Positions 24,458 through 32,478 of a stretch of 64,000 nt of DNA are shown one piece after another (the stretch's first letter is position 1; each line of letters starts with the position of its first letter). The translations under genes and the position numbers were made by a program. This stretch comes from JBJHAX01 sp050480705 (GTDB lineage: Bacteria > Actinomycetota > Nitriliruptoria > Nitriliruptorales > Nitriliruptoraceae), in the NCBI GenBank assembly GCA_050480705.1, contig JBJHAX010000002.1, forward strand, positions 62,001 to 126,000, read 5' to 3'. The notes under the pieces were generated by a model. It did no database searches and had not been told where the DNA came from. It saw only the letters and a program-made list of their open reading frames with translations.

Positions 24458-25321
24458 TCAGGTCCCGGTGTCGATGCCGTCGAAGAGGTCCTGTTCGCGT
24501 TGCCCGGAACGCTCGGGCGTCGGCTCGCGCAGCGCGAACTGCTCGACGCCGAACACCTCGGCGGCGAGCTCGTCGGGCAGGTTGAGGAAGAACGAGTCGG
24601 CGCCGATCTGGCTTCGATGCGCCGCCATCGCATCACGCTTGAGTGGCCAGAATGCACGGACGTCGATCTGCGCGGTGATCGTGTCCGACGGCGAACCCAA
24701 CACCATCTCGTCGTCACGCAGGTCGGCGTCACCGAACGGTGAGGGGATGCCGGCGTCGATGATGAGCTGGTGCACACGCAGCAGCCTCGAGCGCTCCAGC
24801 GTGTGCACGTAGCGTTTCGCGACGCGCCACGGGGTCCCGTCGACATCGGCGTCGGTGTCGGCGGCCAGACGCACCGCCAGCTCGGTCACCCGGTTGGCCA
24901 TGATGTGGTCGGGGTGGCCGTAGCCGCCCTGCTCGTCGTCGGAGACGACGACGTGCGGGCGCTCGCGGCGCACCAGCGCGGCCAGGCGCGCGGCCGCTTC
25001 GGCGGCGTCGGCCTGATGGAAGGCCTCGGGATGCCGGTTCGCGTCACTGTCGGCCATGCCGCTGTCGCGGTAGCCCAGCGTGTGATGGGCATCAACACCG
25101 AGGATCCGCACCGCCTCGGCGAGTTCGGCACGACGATGCTCGACGAGTGTTCGCTCACCGAGATCGATGCCTGCGAGATTCTCGCCTTCTTCTCCCCCGG
25201 TGCACGTCACCACCACGGTGCGGCGCCCGAGCGCGGCAGCGGCGGCGAGCACCCCGCCACACGAGATCGACTCGTCGTCGGGATGCGGGTGCACACACAT
25301 CAGCGTGGGGGGCGTGGACAT
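24458..25321 (-). CDS. mca: mycothiol S-conjugate amidase (LmbE family)
   Basis: A 287-residue zinc deacetylase/amidase: HPHPDDES near residues 11-18 (zinc ligands and catalytic Asp), GEEGEN, and GYGHPDHIMAN (third zinc His). The length and the C-terminal LKRDAMAAHRSQIG segment fit Mca rather than MshB. It cleaves mycothiol S-conjugates during detoxification and indicates that this organism makes mycothiol, a trait of actinobacteria. ATG 25321 has GAGG five bases upstream. It is divergent from the ribonuclease D gene. Confidence 0.9.
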   Translation of the reverse strand: MSTPPTLMCVHPHPDDESISCGGVLAAAAALGRRTVVVTCTGGEEGENLAGIDLGERTLVEHRRAELAEAVRILGVDAHHTLGYRDSGMADSDANRHPEAFHQADAAEAAARLAALVRRERPHVVVSDDEQGGYGHPDHIMANRVTELAVRLAADTDADVDGTPWRVAKRYVHTLERSRLLRVHQLIIDAGIPSPFGDADLRDDEMVLGSPSDTITAQIDVRAFWPLKRDAMAAHRSQIGADSFFLNLPDELAAEVFGVEQFALREPTPERSGQREQDLFDGIDTGT

Positions 25322-25434
25322 CGACACCTCGCGACGTCGACCGGGCGGAGCGAACCACGCGTCGTGGCCCGTCTGCACCCGCTGGGCGGCAGGTGGCACA
25401 CAGTACGCTCGTGGCGCGACGACCGAGGCGATGT

Positions 25435-26664
25435 GTGACCACACCGAACATACGGCTGGTGGACGAAACGGCTGCAGTCGCCGACGCCCTGATCGCGCTC
25501 GATGACGCCGAGGCCGTCGGTGTCGACGTCGAGCGTGCGGACGCGCACCGCTACTTCCGCCGCGCCGCACTCGTCCAGATCGGTGCGGGCGAGAACTGCG
25601 TGCTCGTCGACGCGCTGAGCGTCGACGGTCTCGACGCGCTCGATGCGTTCCTCGACGGCCGGCTGGCGGTGCTGCACGCAGGCGAGAACGACCTCGCGCC
25701 GCTGAGCGACAAGCAGGTGCGCCCCAACCGTGTGGCCGACACCGCGGTCGCCGCCGCGGTGCTCGGTCTGCCGACCGGGTTGACGACACTGCTCGAATCG
25801 GTCCTCGAGGTCACCTTCGACGGTGACAAGAACGCCTTCCAGCGTGCCGACTGGGAGGCCCGGCCACTGCCCGACGACATGGCCGCCTACGCCGCCATGG
25901 ACGTCGTCCATCTGCCTGAGCTGTGGGCACGCCTCCACGAGCGTCTCCACGAGGCCGGACGGGTCAGCTGGTACGAGCAGGAGGCGGCTGCCGCACACGA
26001 ACGCGCCTACAGCGACGACCGCCACTGGCGCAAGGTCAAGGGTGTCGGCCGCCTGCCGGCCGACGCCAGACGGATGGTGCGCGCGCTGTGGCTGCGGCGC
26101 GAAGCGCTCGCCCGTGAGCACGATCTGGCTCCCAACCATCTGCTGCGCGACGAGGTCATGGTCGAGTTCGCGCAGGATCCCCCTCGCACCGAAGCCCAGT
26201 TCGCCCGGCGGGCGGGCGGCCGGCGCCCCGTGCGCCGGCATGCGGCCGCCCTGCTCGAGGCGGTCGCGGACCCGCAGTCGGTCCACGGCGACGAGCAGGC
26301 CGACGAGCAAACCCCTGGCACGACCTCAGACGTGGACGACGAGCCACGCCGTTCCATCGGTGCGGCCGAGCGGGCGGTCGCACGCGAACTGCGCCGCACA
26401 CGAGCACAGATCGCGAAGGAGCTCGGCATCGAGCCGGGTGTGCTGTGCCCGGGGCGCACCCTCGAGGTCGCCGTGGCGGGCCGTCCGGGAGACGGCGAGG
26501 AACTGTGCGCGAGCGTGGGGCTCAGACCCTGGCAGACCCAGCTGCTTTCGGATGCGATGTGGGCCACCTACGTCGAGGCGCTCGAGCGCGCGACCAGCGA
26601 CGCTGCGGCCGCCGAGGCGCAGAGCGCACCACCTCGGAGCTCCGGTCGGACACCGACGGGCTAG
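25435..26664 (+). CDS. rnd: ribonuclease D-like 3'-5' exonuclease with HRDC domain
   Basis: A 409-residue DEDD exonuclease: the first acidic pair is in VGVDVERADAH, then HAGENDLAPL, and the YAAMDVVHLPEL segment supplies the Tyr/Asp of the DEDDy class. The helical HRDC domain follows (KGVGRLPADARRMVRALWLRREALA). It trims 3' ends of structured RNAs. GTG 25435 has GAGG six bases upstream. The last four bases overlap the convergent ispH stop (26661-26664). Confidence 0.9.
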   Translation: MTTPNIRLVDETAAVADALIALDDAEAVGVDVERADAHRYFRRAALVQIGAGENCVLVDALSVDGLDALDAFLDGRLAVLHAGENDLAPLSDKQVRPNRVADTAVAAAVLGLPTGLTTLLESVLEVTFDGDKNAFQRADWEARPLPDDMAAYAAMDVVHLPELWARLHERLHEAGRVSWYEQEAAAAHERAYSDDRHWRKVKGVGRLPADARRMVRALWLRREALAREHDLAPNHLLRDEVMVEFAQDPPRTEAQFARRAGGRRPVRRHAAALLEAVADPQSVHGDEQADEQTPGTTSDVDDEPRRSIGAAERAVARELRRTRAQIAKELGIEPGVLCPGRTLEVAVAGRPGDGEELCASVGLRPWQTQLLSDAMWATYVEALERATSDAAAAEAQSAPPRSSGRTPTG

Positions 26665-27620
26665 GAACTCGCGGCGGCCTGGAGCTTTCGCGCCAGGTTC
26701 GACGGGAGTGCGAACTCGACGTCCTCGTCGACGACGGTGACCGTGTCGACCACGACGCCGTCGCCATAGGCACACACGGCGTCGACGACGTCCTCGACGA
26801 GTTCCTCGGGCGCGGAGGCCCCGGAGGTGAGTCCGACCACGCCGGCGCCAGCGAGCCAGTCCTCGTCGATCTGCTCGGCGGTGTCGATCAGGTAGGCCCG
26901 CACCCCACGGTCTCGCGACACCTCGACGAGCCGCCGGGAGTTCGACGAGGTCTGCGAGCCGACGACCAGGATGACGTCACAGCGCTCGGCGAGCACCTTC
27001 ACCGCATCCTGGCGGTTCTGTGTCGCGTAGCAGATGTCGTCCTTCTTGGGCTGCTGCACCACCGGGAAGCGCTGCCGCAACCGATCGACGATGCCGGCCG
27101 TCTCGTCCATCGACAGGGTCGTCTGCGTGATGTAGGCGACGTCGGCGTCGGCGTCGAGGTCGAGCGCGTCCACGTCGTCGACCGTCTCGACCAGGCTGAT
27201 CGACCGGGGCGCCTGCCCCATCGTGCCGATGACCTCCTGGTGGCCTTCGTGGCCGATGAGGACGATGTCCTTGCCGTCGCGCGCGTACCGCCGCGCCTCG
27301 TGATGCACTTTGGTCACCAGCGGGCAGGTCGCATCGATCAGCACGTGTCCGAGACGGCGGGAGTTCTCGAACGCCTCCGGTGGGGACCCGTGGGCGGAGA
27401 ACACGATCACCGCCCCTTCGGGCACCTCGGTCTCGTCCTCGACGAACACCGCGCCACGCCGCTCCAGTGACGCCACGACGTGCGTGTTGTGCACGATCTC
27501 GTGGCGGACGTAGATGGGCGCGCCGTAGGCCTCCAGCGCCTTCTCGACGATCAGCACGGCGCGGTCGACACCGGCGCAGAAGCCCCGCGGTGCAGCGAGC
27601 AGGAGTGTGTGGACAGACAT
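26661..27620 (-). CDS. ispH: 4-hydroxy-3-methylbut-2-enyl diphosphate reductase
   Basis: A 319-residue [4Fe-4S] enzyme of the last step of the MEP isoprenoid pathway. The three cluster cysteines are in PRGFCAGVDRAV, DATCPLVTKVH and ICYATQNRQ; the catalytic Glu is in IGHEGHQEVIGTMGQ, and SQTSSNSRRLVE is the substrate-binding loop. Full length. It lies next to other housekeeping genes with no isoprenoid partner in the window except the prenyl synthase at 35036. Confidence 0.97.
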   Translation of the reverse strand: MSVHTLLLAAPRGFCAGVDRAVLIVEKALEAYGAPIYVRHEIVHNTHVVASLERRGAVFVEDETEVPEGAVIVFSAHGSPPEAFENSRRLGHVLIDATCPLVTKVHHEARRYARDGKDIVLIGHEGHQEVIGTMGQAPRSISLVETVDDVDALDLDADADVAYITQTTLSMDETAGIVDRLRQRFPVVQQPKKDDICYATQNRQDAVKVLAERCDVILVVGSQTSSNSRRLVEVSRDRGVRAYLIDTAEQIDEDWLAGAGVVGLTSGASAPEELVEDVVDAVCAYGDGVVVDTVTVVDEDVEFALPSNLARKLQAAASS

Positions 27621-27762
27621 GCCACGAGGGTAGCGGCCATGCGGCGGGCGACCAGGGTCCCACGAGGCGTGGCGTCACGGGTGCGCCTGCGGCCGCAACG
27701 AGCGCGCCGTCGGGGTGCCCGGCACGCATGAAGACCGACGCTGCGTATGGCAGACTGGGGCA

Positions 27763-27789
27763 AGGCCCGGTTCGTGCAGGACCGGGCCT
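27763..27789 (+). promoter_or_regulatory. strong leader hairpin upstream of the Trk operon
   Basis: AGGCCCGGT (27763-27771) pairs perfectly with ACCGGGCCT (27781-27789) around a 9-base loop, 60 bases before the trkA start. A TATGGC box lies about 15 bases before the hairpin (27746-27751), so the hairpin would be near the 5' end of the transcript. It could attenuate transcription or stabilise the mRNA; no T run follows. Confidence 0.5.
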
Positions 27790-27849
27790 CGAGCGCGCAG
27801 GGCCACCGGCAGCGGCCTTCTTCGAGTACGCCCCGCGCGGAGGACCCAC

Positions 27850-28545
27850 GTGCACATCATCATCGGCGGCTGTGGGCGTCTCGGTGCCGAGATCGCCGAA
27901 CAGTTGTCCGAGGACTCCGACGTCGACGTCGTCGTCCTCGACACCGATCCGCTCGCATTCGACCGGCTGGGCACCGGCTTCAACGGCGAGGAGCTCGTCG
28001 GCGACTGCACCGACCGCGACACGCTCGAGAAGGCCGGCATCGCGCGTGCCGACGGGCTGATCGCCGTGACACGATCCGACAACGCCAACCTGATGGCCGT
28101 CGAGATCGCGACACATCTCTACGACGTCCCGCGCACGATCGCGCGGCTGTTCAACCCCGAACGTGAGGACGTCTACCGCAAGCTCGGTGTCCGCTACGTC
28201 TCGTCCACCAACCTCATCGCGAAGCTGTTTCTCAACGAGTTCCGCGAGGAGAACTACCCGTTGCACGTCAGCTTCGTCGATGCCGACGTCGCGATCGTCG
28301 ACCTCGAGATCGATACGGCCGCCCACGGCATGACCGTCGCCGAGTTCGAACGGGACGGGCTGCTGCGTGTCGCCGCGGTACGGCGGGGCGCCCGCGTGTT
28401 CATCCCGGACGCCAGCGACCGCATCGAGCGGGACGACGTGGTGACCGCAGCGATGAAGCCGAGCGCGAAACGTGGCCTGAGCGAGCTGGTCCGCGCCCCG
28501 AACGCCCATGCGATCGGCCGCGCGAACCGACCCGTGAGGAGCTGA
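27850..28545 (+). CDS. trkA: TrkA-type potassium uptake regulatory protein (copy 1)
   Basis: A 231-residue cytoplasmic RCK protein: a Rossmann NAD-binding domain (IIIGGCGRLGAEIAEQL, VVVLDTD at the second strand, AVTRSDNANLMAVEIA) and a TrkA-C domain at about 135-210 (VAIVDLEIDTAAHGMTVAEF). The glycine motif is GxGxxG with a Cys (GGCGRLG). It gates the TrkH channel in response to nucleotides. GTG start with GGAGG six bases upstream. One base separates its stop from the next trkA, giving a tight operon. Confidence 0.93.
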   Translation: MHIIIGGCGRLGAEIAEQLSEDSDVDVVVLDTDPLAFDRLGTGFNGEELVGDCTDRDTLEKAGIARADGLIAVTRSDNANLMAVEIATHLYDVPRTIARLFNPEREDVYRKLGVRYVSSTNLIAKLFLNEFREENYPLHVSFVDADVAIVDLEIDTAAHGMTVAEFERDGLLRVAAVRRGARVFIPDASDRIERDDVVTAAMKPSAKRGLSELVRAPNAHAIGRANRPVRS

Positions 28546-28546
28546 G

Positions 28547-29203
28547 GTGTACGTCGTCATCGCAGGTGGCGGGCGCATCGGGCGCTACATCGCACGTGAC
28601 CTCGCCGACAAGCACCACGAGGTGACGGTGATCGAACGCATCGCGACGCGCTGCGAGGAACTCGTCGCCGAGTCGCGGGTGCTGGTCATCGAAGGTGACG
28701 CCTGCGACGTGCGCTACCAGGAACAGGCGCACGTCGACCGTGCGGACGCGTTCGTCGCCACGACCCATGAGGACGACGACAACCTCGTCGCCTGCCAGCT
28801 CGCACGCATCGAGTTCGACGTCCCGCGTGCGATCAGCCGGGTGAACACGCCCAAGAACGTCGAGATCTTCGAGGCGCTGGGCATCGAAGCGGTCTCGTCC
28901 ACCCGCCTGATCTCCGAGTTGCTCGAGCACGAGTTCTCGGTCGGAGAGCTCGTGCATCTGACGAGCCTGCGCGGCGGCCGCGTCGAGATCGTCGAGCTGC
29001 GCCTGCCGGAGCGTGGACACAAGCGCGCGGTGCGCGTGGAGGATCTCGACCTGCCGCGCCAGTCGGTGCTGGTCGCGATCTTCCGTGGCGACGAGACGCT
29101 GATTCCATCGGGCGACACCGAGCTGCTGGCCGGTGACGAGGTCGTGGCGCTGACCTCACCGGAGCACGAAGACGCGCTGACCCGTGCGCTGCTGGGGCGG
29201 TGA
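28547..29203 (+). CDS. trkA: TrkA-type potassium uptake regulatory protein (copy 2)
   Basis: A 218-residue RCK protein: VVIAGGGRIGRYIARDLADK (GxGxxG), VTVIER, DADAFVATTHEDDDNL-like second strand, then a TrkA-C domain with SVLVAIFRGDETLIPSGDTELLAGDEVVAL. Two trkA-type proteins in tandem are also found in mycobacteria (ceoB/ceoC). The GTG start overlaps nothing but follows GGAGCTGAG. The following small ORF starts three bases after its stop. Confidence 0.93.
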   Translation: MYVVIAGGGRIGRYIARDLADKHHEVTVIERIATRCEELVAESRVLVIEGDACDVRYQEQAHVDRADAFVATTHEDDDNLVACQLARIEFDVPRAISRVNTPKNVEIFEALGIEAVSSTRLISELLEHEFSVGELVHLTSLRGGRVEIVELRLPERGHKRAVRVEDLDLPRQSVLVAIFRGDETLIPSGDTELLAGDEVVALTSPEHEDALTRALLGR

Positions 29204-29205
29204 GC

Positions 29206-29349
29206 ATGAGCAGTGACGCACGCACGCAACGGGGCTCCAATGTCAAAGGCGGGCTGCGCGGCGTCGCGATCGTCGTCGGCCTCGGCGCCGGTGTGCTGCT
29301 CGCCGGCGCCGTCATCGCCTGGCTCGCCGTGCTCGTGATGGCGCGGTGA
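29206..29349 (+). CDS. small single-membrane-helix protein in the Trk operon
   Basis: A 47-residue ORF starting at ATG 29206, three bases after the second trkA stop, with GGGGCGG upstream. The first 18 residues are polar and basic (MSSDARTQRGSNVKGGLR); the rest is one hydrophobic helix rich in Gly, Ala, Val and Leu ending in MAR at the stop. It is too short for ordinary gene finders. Its position, spacing and topology suggest a small membrane partner of TrkH, comparable in concept to other tiny transporter subunits. I do not recognise a family. Confidence 0.6.
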   Translation: MSSDARTQRGSNVKGGLRGVAIVVGLGAGVLLAGAVIAWLAVLVMAR

Positions 29350-29354
29350 GCGGC

Positions 29355-29423
29355 ATGCGGCTGCTCGAGGTTCTCCGGACGTTCGTCGGCATCCGTGGGC
29401 GCGCCGGGCGAGGACGACGATGA
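29355..29423 (+). CDS. candidate 22-residue basic micro-ORF coupled to trkH
   Basis: ATG 29355 opens 22 codons (MRLLEVLRTFVGIRGRAGRG and two further Arg) ending with TGA at 29421-29423 that overlaps the trkH start ATG at 29420 by four bases. It starts six bases after the preceding stop; no clear ribosome site of its own. It may be only a translational coupling device for trkH, or a real micropeptide; there is no independent evidence of translation. Confidence 0.3.
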   Translation: MRLLEVLRTFVGIRGRAGRGRR

Positions 29424-30955
29424 GCGTGCTGCTGCGCCCCGGACCGGACGACCTGCGGCTCATCGGGTTCTACCTCGGCAAGGTGCTGCTGGGGCTCGGG
29501 CTCGTGATGCTGGTGCCGCTGGCCGTCGCGCTCGCGATGCGCGAGTGGAACTCGGCGAGCGCGTTCGGCGTCGGCGCAGGCGTCGCGATCCTCGTCGGTG
29601 CGCTCAGCGATGTGCGCCTGTCGACGCGCAGGCCGCTGACCTGGGCGCATGGGATGGTGATCGTCGCGCTCGCATGGGCGGTCGGCGCGGTCTTCGCAGC
29701 GATCCCGATGTATCTGTCGGGACGTTTCTCGCATCCGCTCGCCGCACTGTTCGAGGCGATGTCGGCGCTGACCACCACCGGCATGTCGGTCATCCACGAT
29801 CTGGACCACACACCGGTGTCGGAGGACTTCTATCGGCACCTGCTGCAGTTCGCCGGCGGGCAGGGCATCGTGATCGTGGTGCTGTCGCTGTTCGCGAGCG
29901 GCGGCGCACGCATCGCGAGCCTGTACGTGTCGGAGGGGCGTGACGAGCGCATCCTGCCGAACTTCATCCGCACGGCGCGCTTCATCTTCATGGTCGCCGG
30001 CACCTTCCTGGTGCTGGGGACCACAGCGCTGTTCGTCGCGCTTCGCGCCGCCGGATTCGAGACCTCGCGCGCCTTCTATCACGCGATCAACCTGTTCTTC
30101 GCCTCGTTCGACACCGGCGGCTTCTCTGTGATGCAGTCCTCGATCGCCTACTACCACTCGATGTCGGTCGAGATCGTGGTGATGCTGCTGATGATCGCGG
30201 GCACGCTGTCGTTCGGTCTGCACTTCGCGCTGTGGCGCGACGATCCGCGTGAGGTGCTGCGCCACCTCGAGACACGCACGCTCGCGCTGACCAGCGCCGT
30301 CTTCTTCGCGGCGGTGTGCTTCGGTCTGCTGCGCGCCGGCACCTACGGTGACGTCACCTCGCTGTTCCGCAAGGGGCTGTTCACGCTCGTCTCCGCGGTG
30401 TCGAGCACCGGGCATCAGGTCAACGCCGGCCAGACCTACCTGACCGACTGGGGCGTGCTCGCTCCCGCTGCGATCGTCGGAGCGATGGCGATCGGTGGGA
30501 TGGCGTCGTCCACCGCCGGCGGGATCAAGGCGATGCGTGTCGGTGTCGCGTTCAAGGCGCTGGTGCACGACATCCGCCGGATTCTGCTGCCCGAGTCGTC
30601 GCTGGTCGTCACCACCTACCACGCGGGCCGCCGGCGCGTGCTGCGTGACGACGTCGCCCGCGGGGCCACGGCGATCCTGCTGTTGTTCATCGGCAGCTAC
30701 CTGGTCGGCGCGATGGTCGGCTTGCTGTACGGCGAACACGACATCACGCAGACGATGTTCGAGTCGGTGTCGGTCGCATCGAACATCGGCATCTCCATCG
30801 GGGTCGTGTCGCCCGACATGCCCAAGGGGCTCATGGCGACCTACATCGTGCAGATGTGGCTCGGGCGCCTGGAGTTCGTCGCCGTGTTCGCGCTCATCGG
30901 CTACATGCTGTCTCTGGCCCGCCATCGTGCGCGCGGCACGCGAGCACGGCCGTGA
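29420..30955 (+). CDS. trkH: Trk-type potassium channel/transporter subunit TrkH
   Basis: A 511-residue membrane protein with the four-repeat M1-P-M2 architecture of Trk/Ktr/HKT proteins. The selectivity-filter glycines are seen in FEAMSALTTTGMSV, FASFDTGGF, VSAVSSTGHQ and FESVSVASNIGIS; one repeat has Gly within TTTG and another within NIG. It imports K+ and is gated by the two TrkA proteins encoded upstream. ATG 29420 overlaps the preceding micro-ORF; a GTGA overlap (30952-30955) couples it to the following gene. Confidence 0.95.
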   Translation: MSVLLRPGPDDLRLIGFYLGKVLLGLGLVMLVPLAVALAMREWNSASAFGVGAGVAILVGALSDVRLSTRRPLTWAHGMVIVALAWAVGAVFAAIPMYLSGRFSHPLAALFEAMSALTTTGMSVIHDLDHTPVSEDFYRHLLQFAGGQGIVIVVLSLFASGGARIASLYVSEGRDERILPNFIRTARFIFMVAGTFLVLGTTALFVALRAAGFETSRAFYHAINLFFASFDTGGFSVMQSSIAYYHSMSVEIVVMLLMIAGTLSFGLHFALWRDDPREVLRHLETRTLALTSAVFFAAVCFGLLRAGTYGDVTSLFRKGLFTLVSAVSSTGHQVNAGQTYLTDWGVLAPAAIVGAMAIGGMASSTAGGIKAMRVGVAFKALVHDIRRILLPESSLVVTTYHAGRRRVLRDDVARGATAILLLFIGSYLVGAMVGLLYGEHDITQTMFESVSVASNIGISIGVVSPDMPKGLMATYIVQMWLGRLEFVAVFALIGYMLSLARHRARGTRARP

Positions 30956-31671
30956 GTCGCCCGCCGGCAGACGACGCAGCGCAGCGGGGCCTCGGCCGCA
31001 CACGCTGGCTGCTTCTCACCCCGATCGCCGGGCTCGTGCTGATCGCCGCCGGGGTGATCGCGCTCGAAGCCGCGCATCCCCAACGTGATACCGCGGGCGT
31101 GGCCGTCGGCGGGGTGCCGGACCTCGCGGCGAGTCAGGTGCGCACCTGCCTGCCCCACGACGATGCGACCGTGCGCGAGCTACGCGACGCACAGACGCCA
31201 CGTGCGCGCATCTCCTCGTCGCAGGTGTTCGCCTGCCCGCGTGCCTACGACGGGCTCGAGGTGACCTACGCGGGCGAGGTCGTCGGCGAGTTGCTGCCAC
31301 GCACCGGCGGGGTGTGGGCGCAGGTCAACGACGACGCCTATGCGCTCGAAACCGGGCCGATGGTCGGCCACCGGGAGCACGCCGGCTTCAACACCGGGCT
31401 CGCCGTCTGGGTTCCCGACGGGCTGCACGAACGCATCGACGGAGTCGGCAGGCCGGCCATGCGCGGCGACGTCGTGCTCGTCACCGGAACGCTGCTGCGT
31501 GCCGACCCGGACGACGGGGGCGGCGTCACGCTGCGCGCCGACGGTCTGGAGGTGCTCGCGACGGCGACGGCGGTGGACGTGCCGCTGCACACCACGCAGG
31601 CGATCATCGCCGCGCTGCTCCTTGCTGTGGCGTTCGCGGCGCTGTTGTGGGCGCGCCGCCGGGCACGTTGA
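30952..31671 (+). CDS. membrane-anchored protein of unknown function, last gene of the Trk operon
   Basis: A 239-residue protein with a membrane helix near each end (LLLTPIAGLVLIAAGVIAL and IIAALLLAVAFAALLWARR) and a soluble beta-rich domain between them (about 55-205), probably outside the cell. The domain has two Cys (VRTCLPH, VFACPRAY) that could form a disulfide and an OB-fold-like run (YDGLEVTYAGEVVGELLPR, GDVVLVTGTLLRAD). It overlaps the trkH stop by GTGA. Possibly a channel accessory or a cytochrome-c-maturation-like OB protein; neither is established. Confidence 0.7.
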   Translation: MSRPPADDAAQRGLGRTRWLLLTPIAGLVLIAAGVIALEAAHPQRDTAGVAVGGVPDLAASQVRTCLPHDDATVRELRDAQTPRARISSSQVFACPRAYDGLEVTYAGEVVGELLPRTGGVWAQVNDDAYALETGPMVGHREHAGFNTGLAVWVPDGLHERIDGVGRPAMRGDVVLVTGTLLRADPDDGGGVTLRADGLEVLATATAVDVPLHTTQAIIAALLLAVAFAALLWARRRAR

Positions 31672-31773
31672 ATCCGGTGCTGTCCCGGCGACCGCTGCCG
31701 ACCGCGGCAGGCGGGCGGCCGGACACCGCACGGCGTCGCGGCTTCGTCGGCCAGGCGTCTGGCAGGGCGGGCG

Positions 31774-32469
31774 TCAGCGTTTGTCGGTGAGCCCGGCCTC
31801 CTGCGACGACGGGCACAGCGGTTCGATCGGGCAGTCGTCGCAGCGCGGACGCCGCGCATCGCAGGTCCGGCGGCCGTGATGGATGAACACATCCGAGACC
31901 TCCAGCCAGCGCTGTTGCGGGAACAGTCGCATCAGATCACGCTCGATGCGCGTCGCGTCACGTTGACGGGTCAGCAGCAGACGCCTCGAGATCCGCGCGA
32001 CATGGGTGTCGACCACCACTCCGGCGTTGATCCCGAATCCGTTTGACAGCACCACGTTCGCGGTCTTGCGTGCGACCCCGGGCAGTGCGACGAGCTCCTC
32101 CATCGTCCCCGGAACCTCGCCGCCGTGACGCTCGAGCAGCAGCCGGGCGCTGGCCTGCACGTTGCGGGCCTTCTGACGAAACAGCCCGAGCGCCCCGACG
32201 AGCTCTTCGATCCGTTCGATCGGCGCGCCGGCGATCGCCTCGGGGCCGTCGAACTCGGCGAACAGCCGCCGGGTGACCTCGTTGACCTTCACGTCCGTGG
32301 ACTGCGCCGAGAGCATGGTCGCGACGAGCAGCTCCCAGCGGTCACGAAACTCCAGCGCGATACGCGCATCGGGCAGCTCGGCACACAGCACGTCGAGGAT
32401 GACCGGCGCGCGCAGGGTCTTGCCCCGTCGGCGCGTCAGATCCGCAGGGATCACGACACGTCGGTCCAC
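31774..32469 (-). CDS. nth: endonuclease III (DNA glycosylase/AP lyase)
   Basis: A 231-residue base-excision repair enzyme. The helix-hairpin-helix LPGVARKTANVVL contains the catalytic Lys, VVDTHVARIS the catalytic Asp, and the C terminus has the [4Fe-4S] set C-x6-C-x2-C-x5-C (CDARRPRCDDCPIEPLC). It removes oxidised pyrimidines. GTG 32469 or TTG 32475 may be the start; neither has a good ribosome site. The gene follows glpX by ten bases and probably shares its transcript. Confidence 0.95.
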   Translation of the reverse strand: MDRRVVIPADLTRRRGKTLRAPVILDVLCAELPDARIALEFRDRWELLVATMLSAQSTDVKVNEVTRRLFAEFDGPEAIAGAPIERIEELVGALGLFRQKARNVQASARLLLERHGGEVPGTMEELVALPGVARKTANVVLSNGFGINAGVVVDTHVARISRRLLLTRQRDATRIERDLMRLFPQQRWLEVSDVFIHHGRRTCDARRPRCDDCPIEPLCPSSQEAGLTDKR

Positions 32470-32478
32470 GCTCAAGGC

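Noticed and set aside
27763..27789. c-di-AMP (ydaO-type) riboswitch
   Set aside because: Only one simple stem is present in a leader of about 110 bases; the multi-helix core of that riboswitch cannot be formed as far as I can see.
29312..31003. Minus-strand open frame of over 560 codons opposite trkH
   Set aside because: Composition is His/Arg/Asp-rich without hydrophobic core or motifs, and it lies exactly antisense to the conserved trkH gene.
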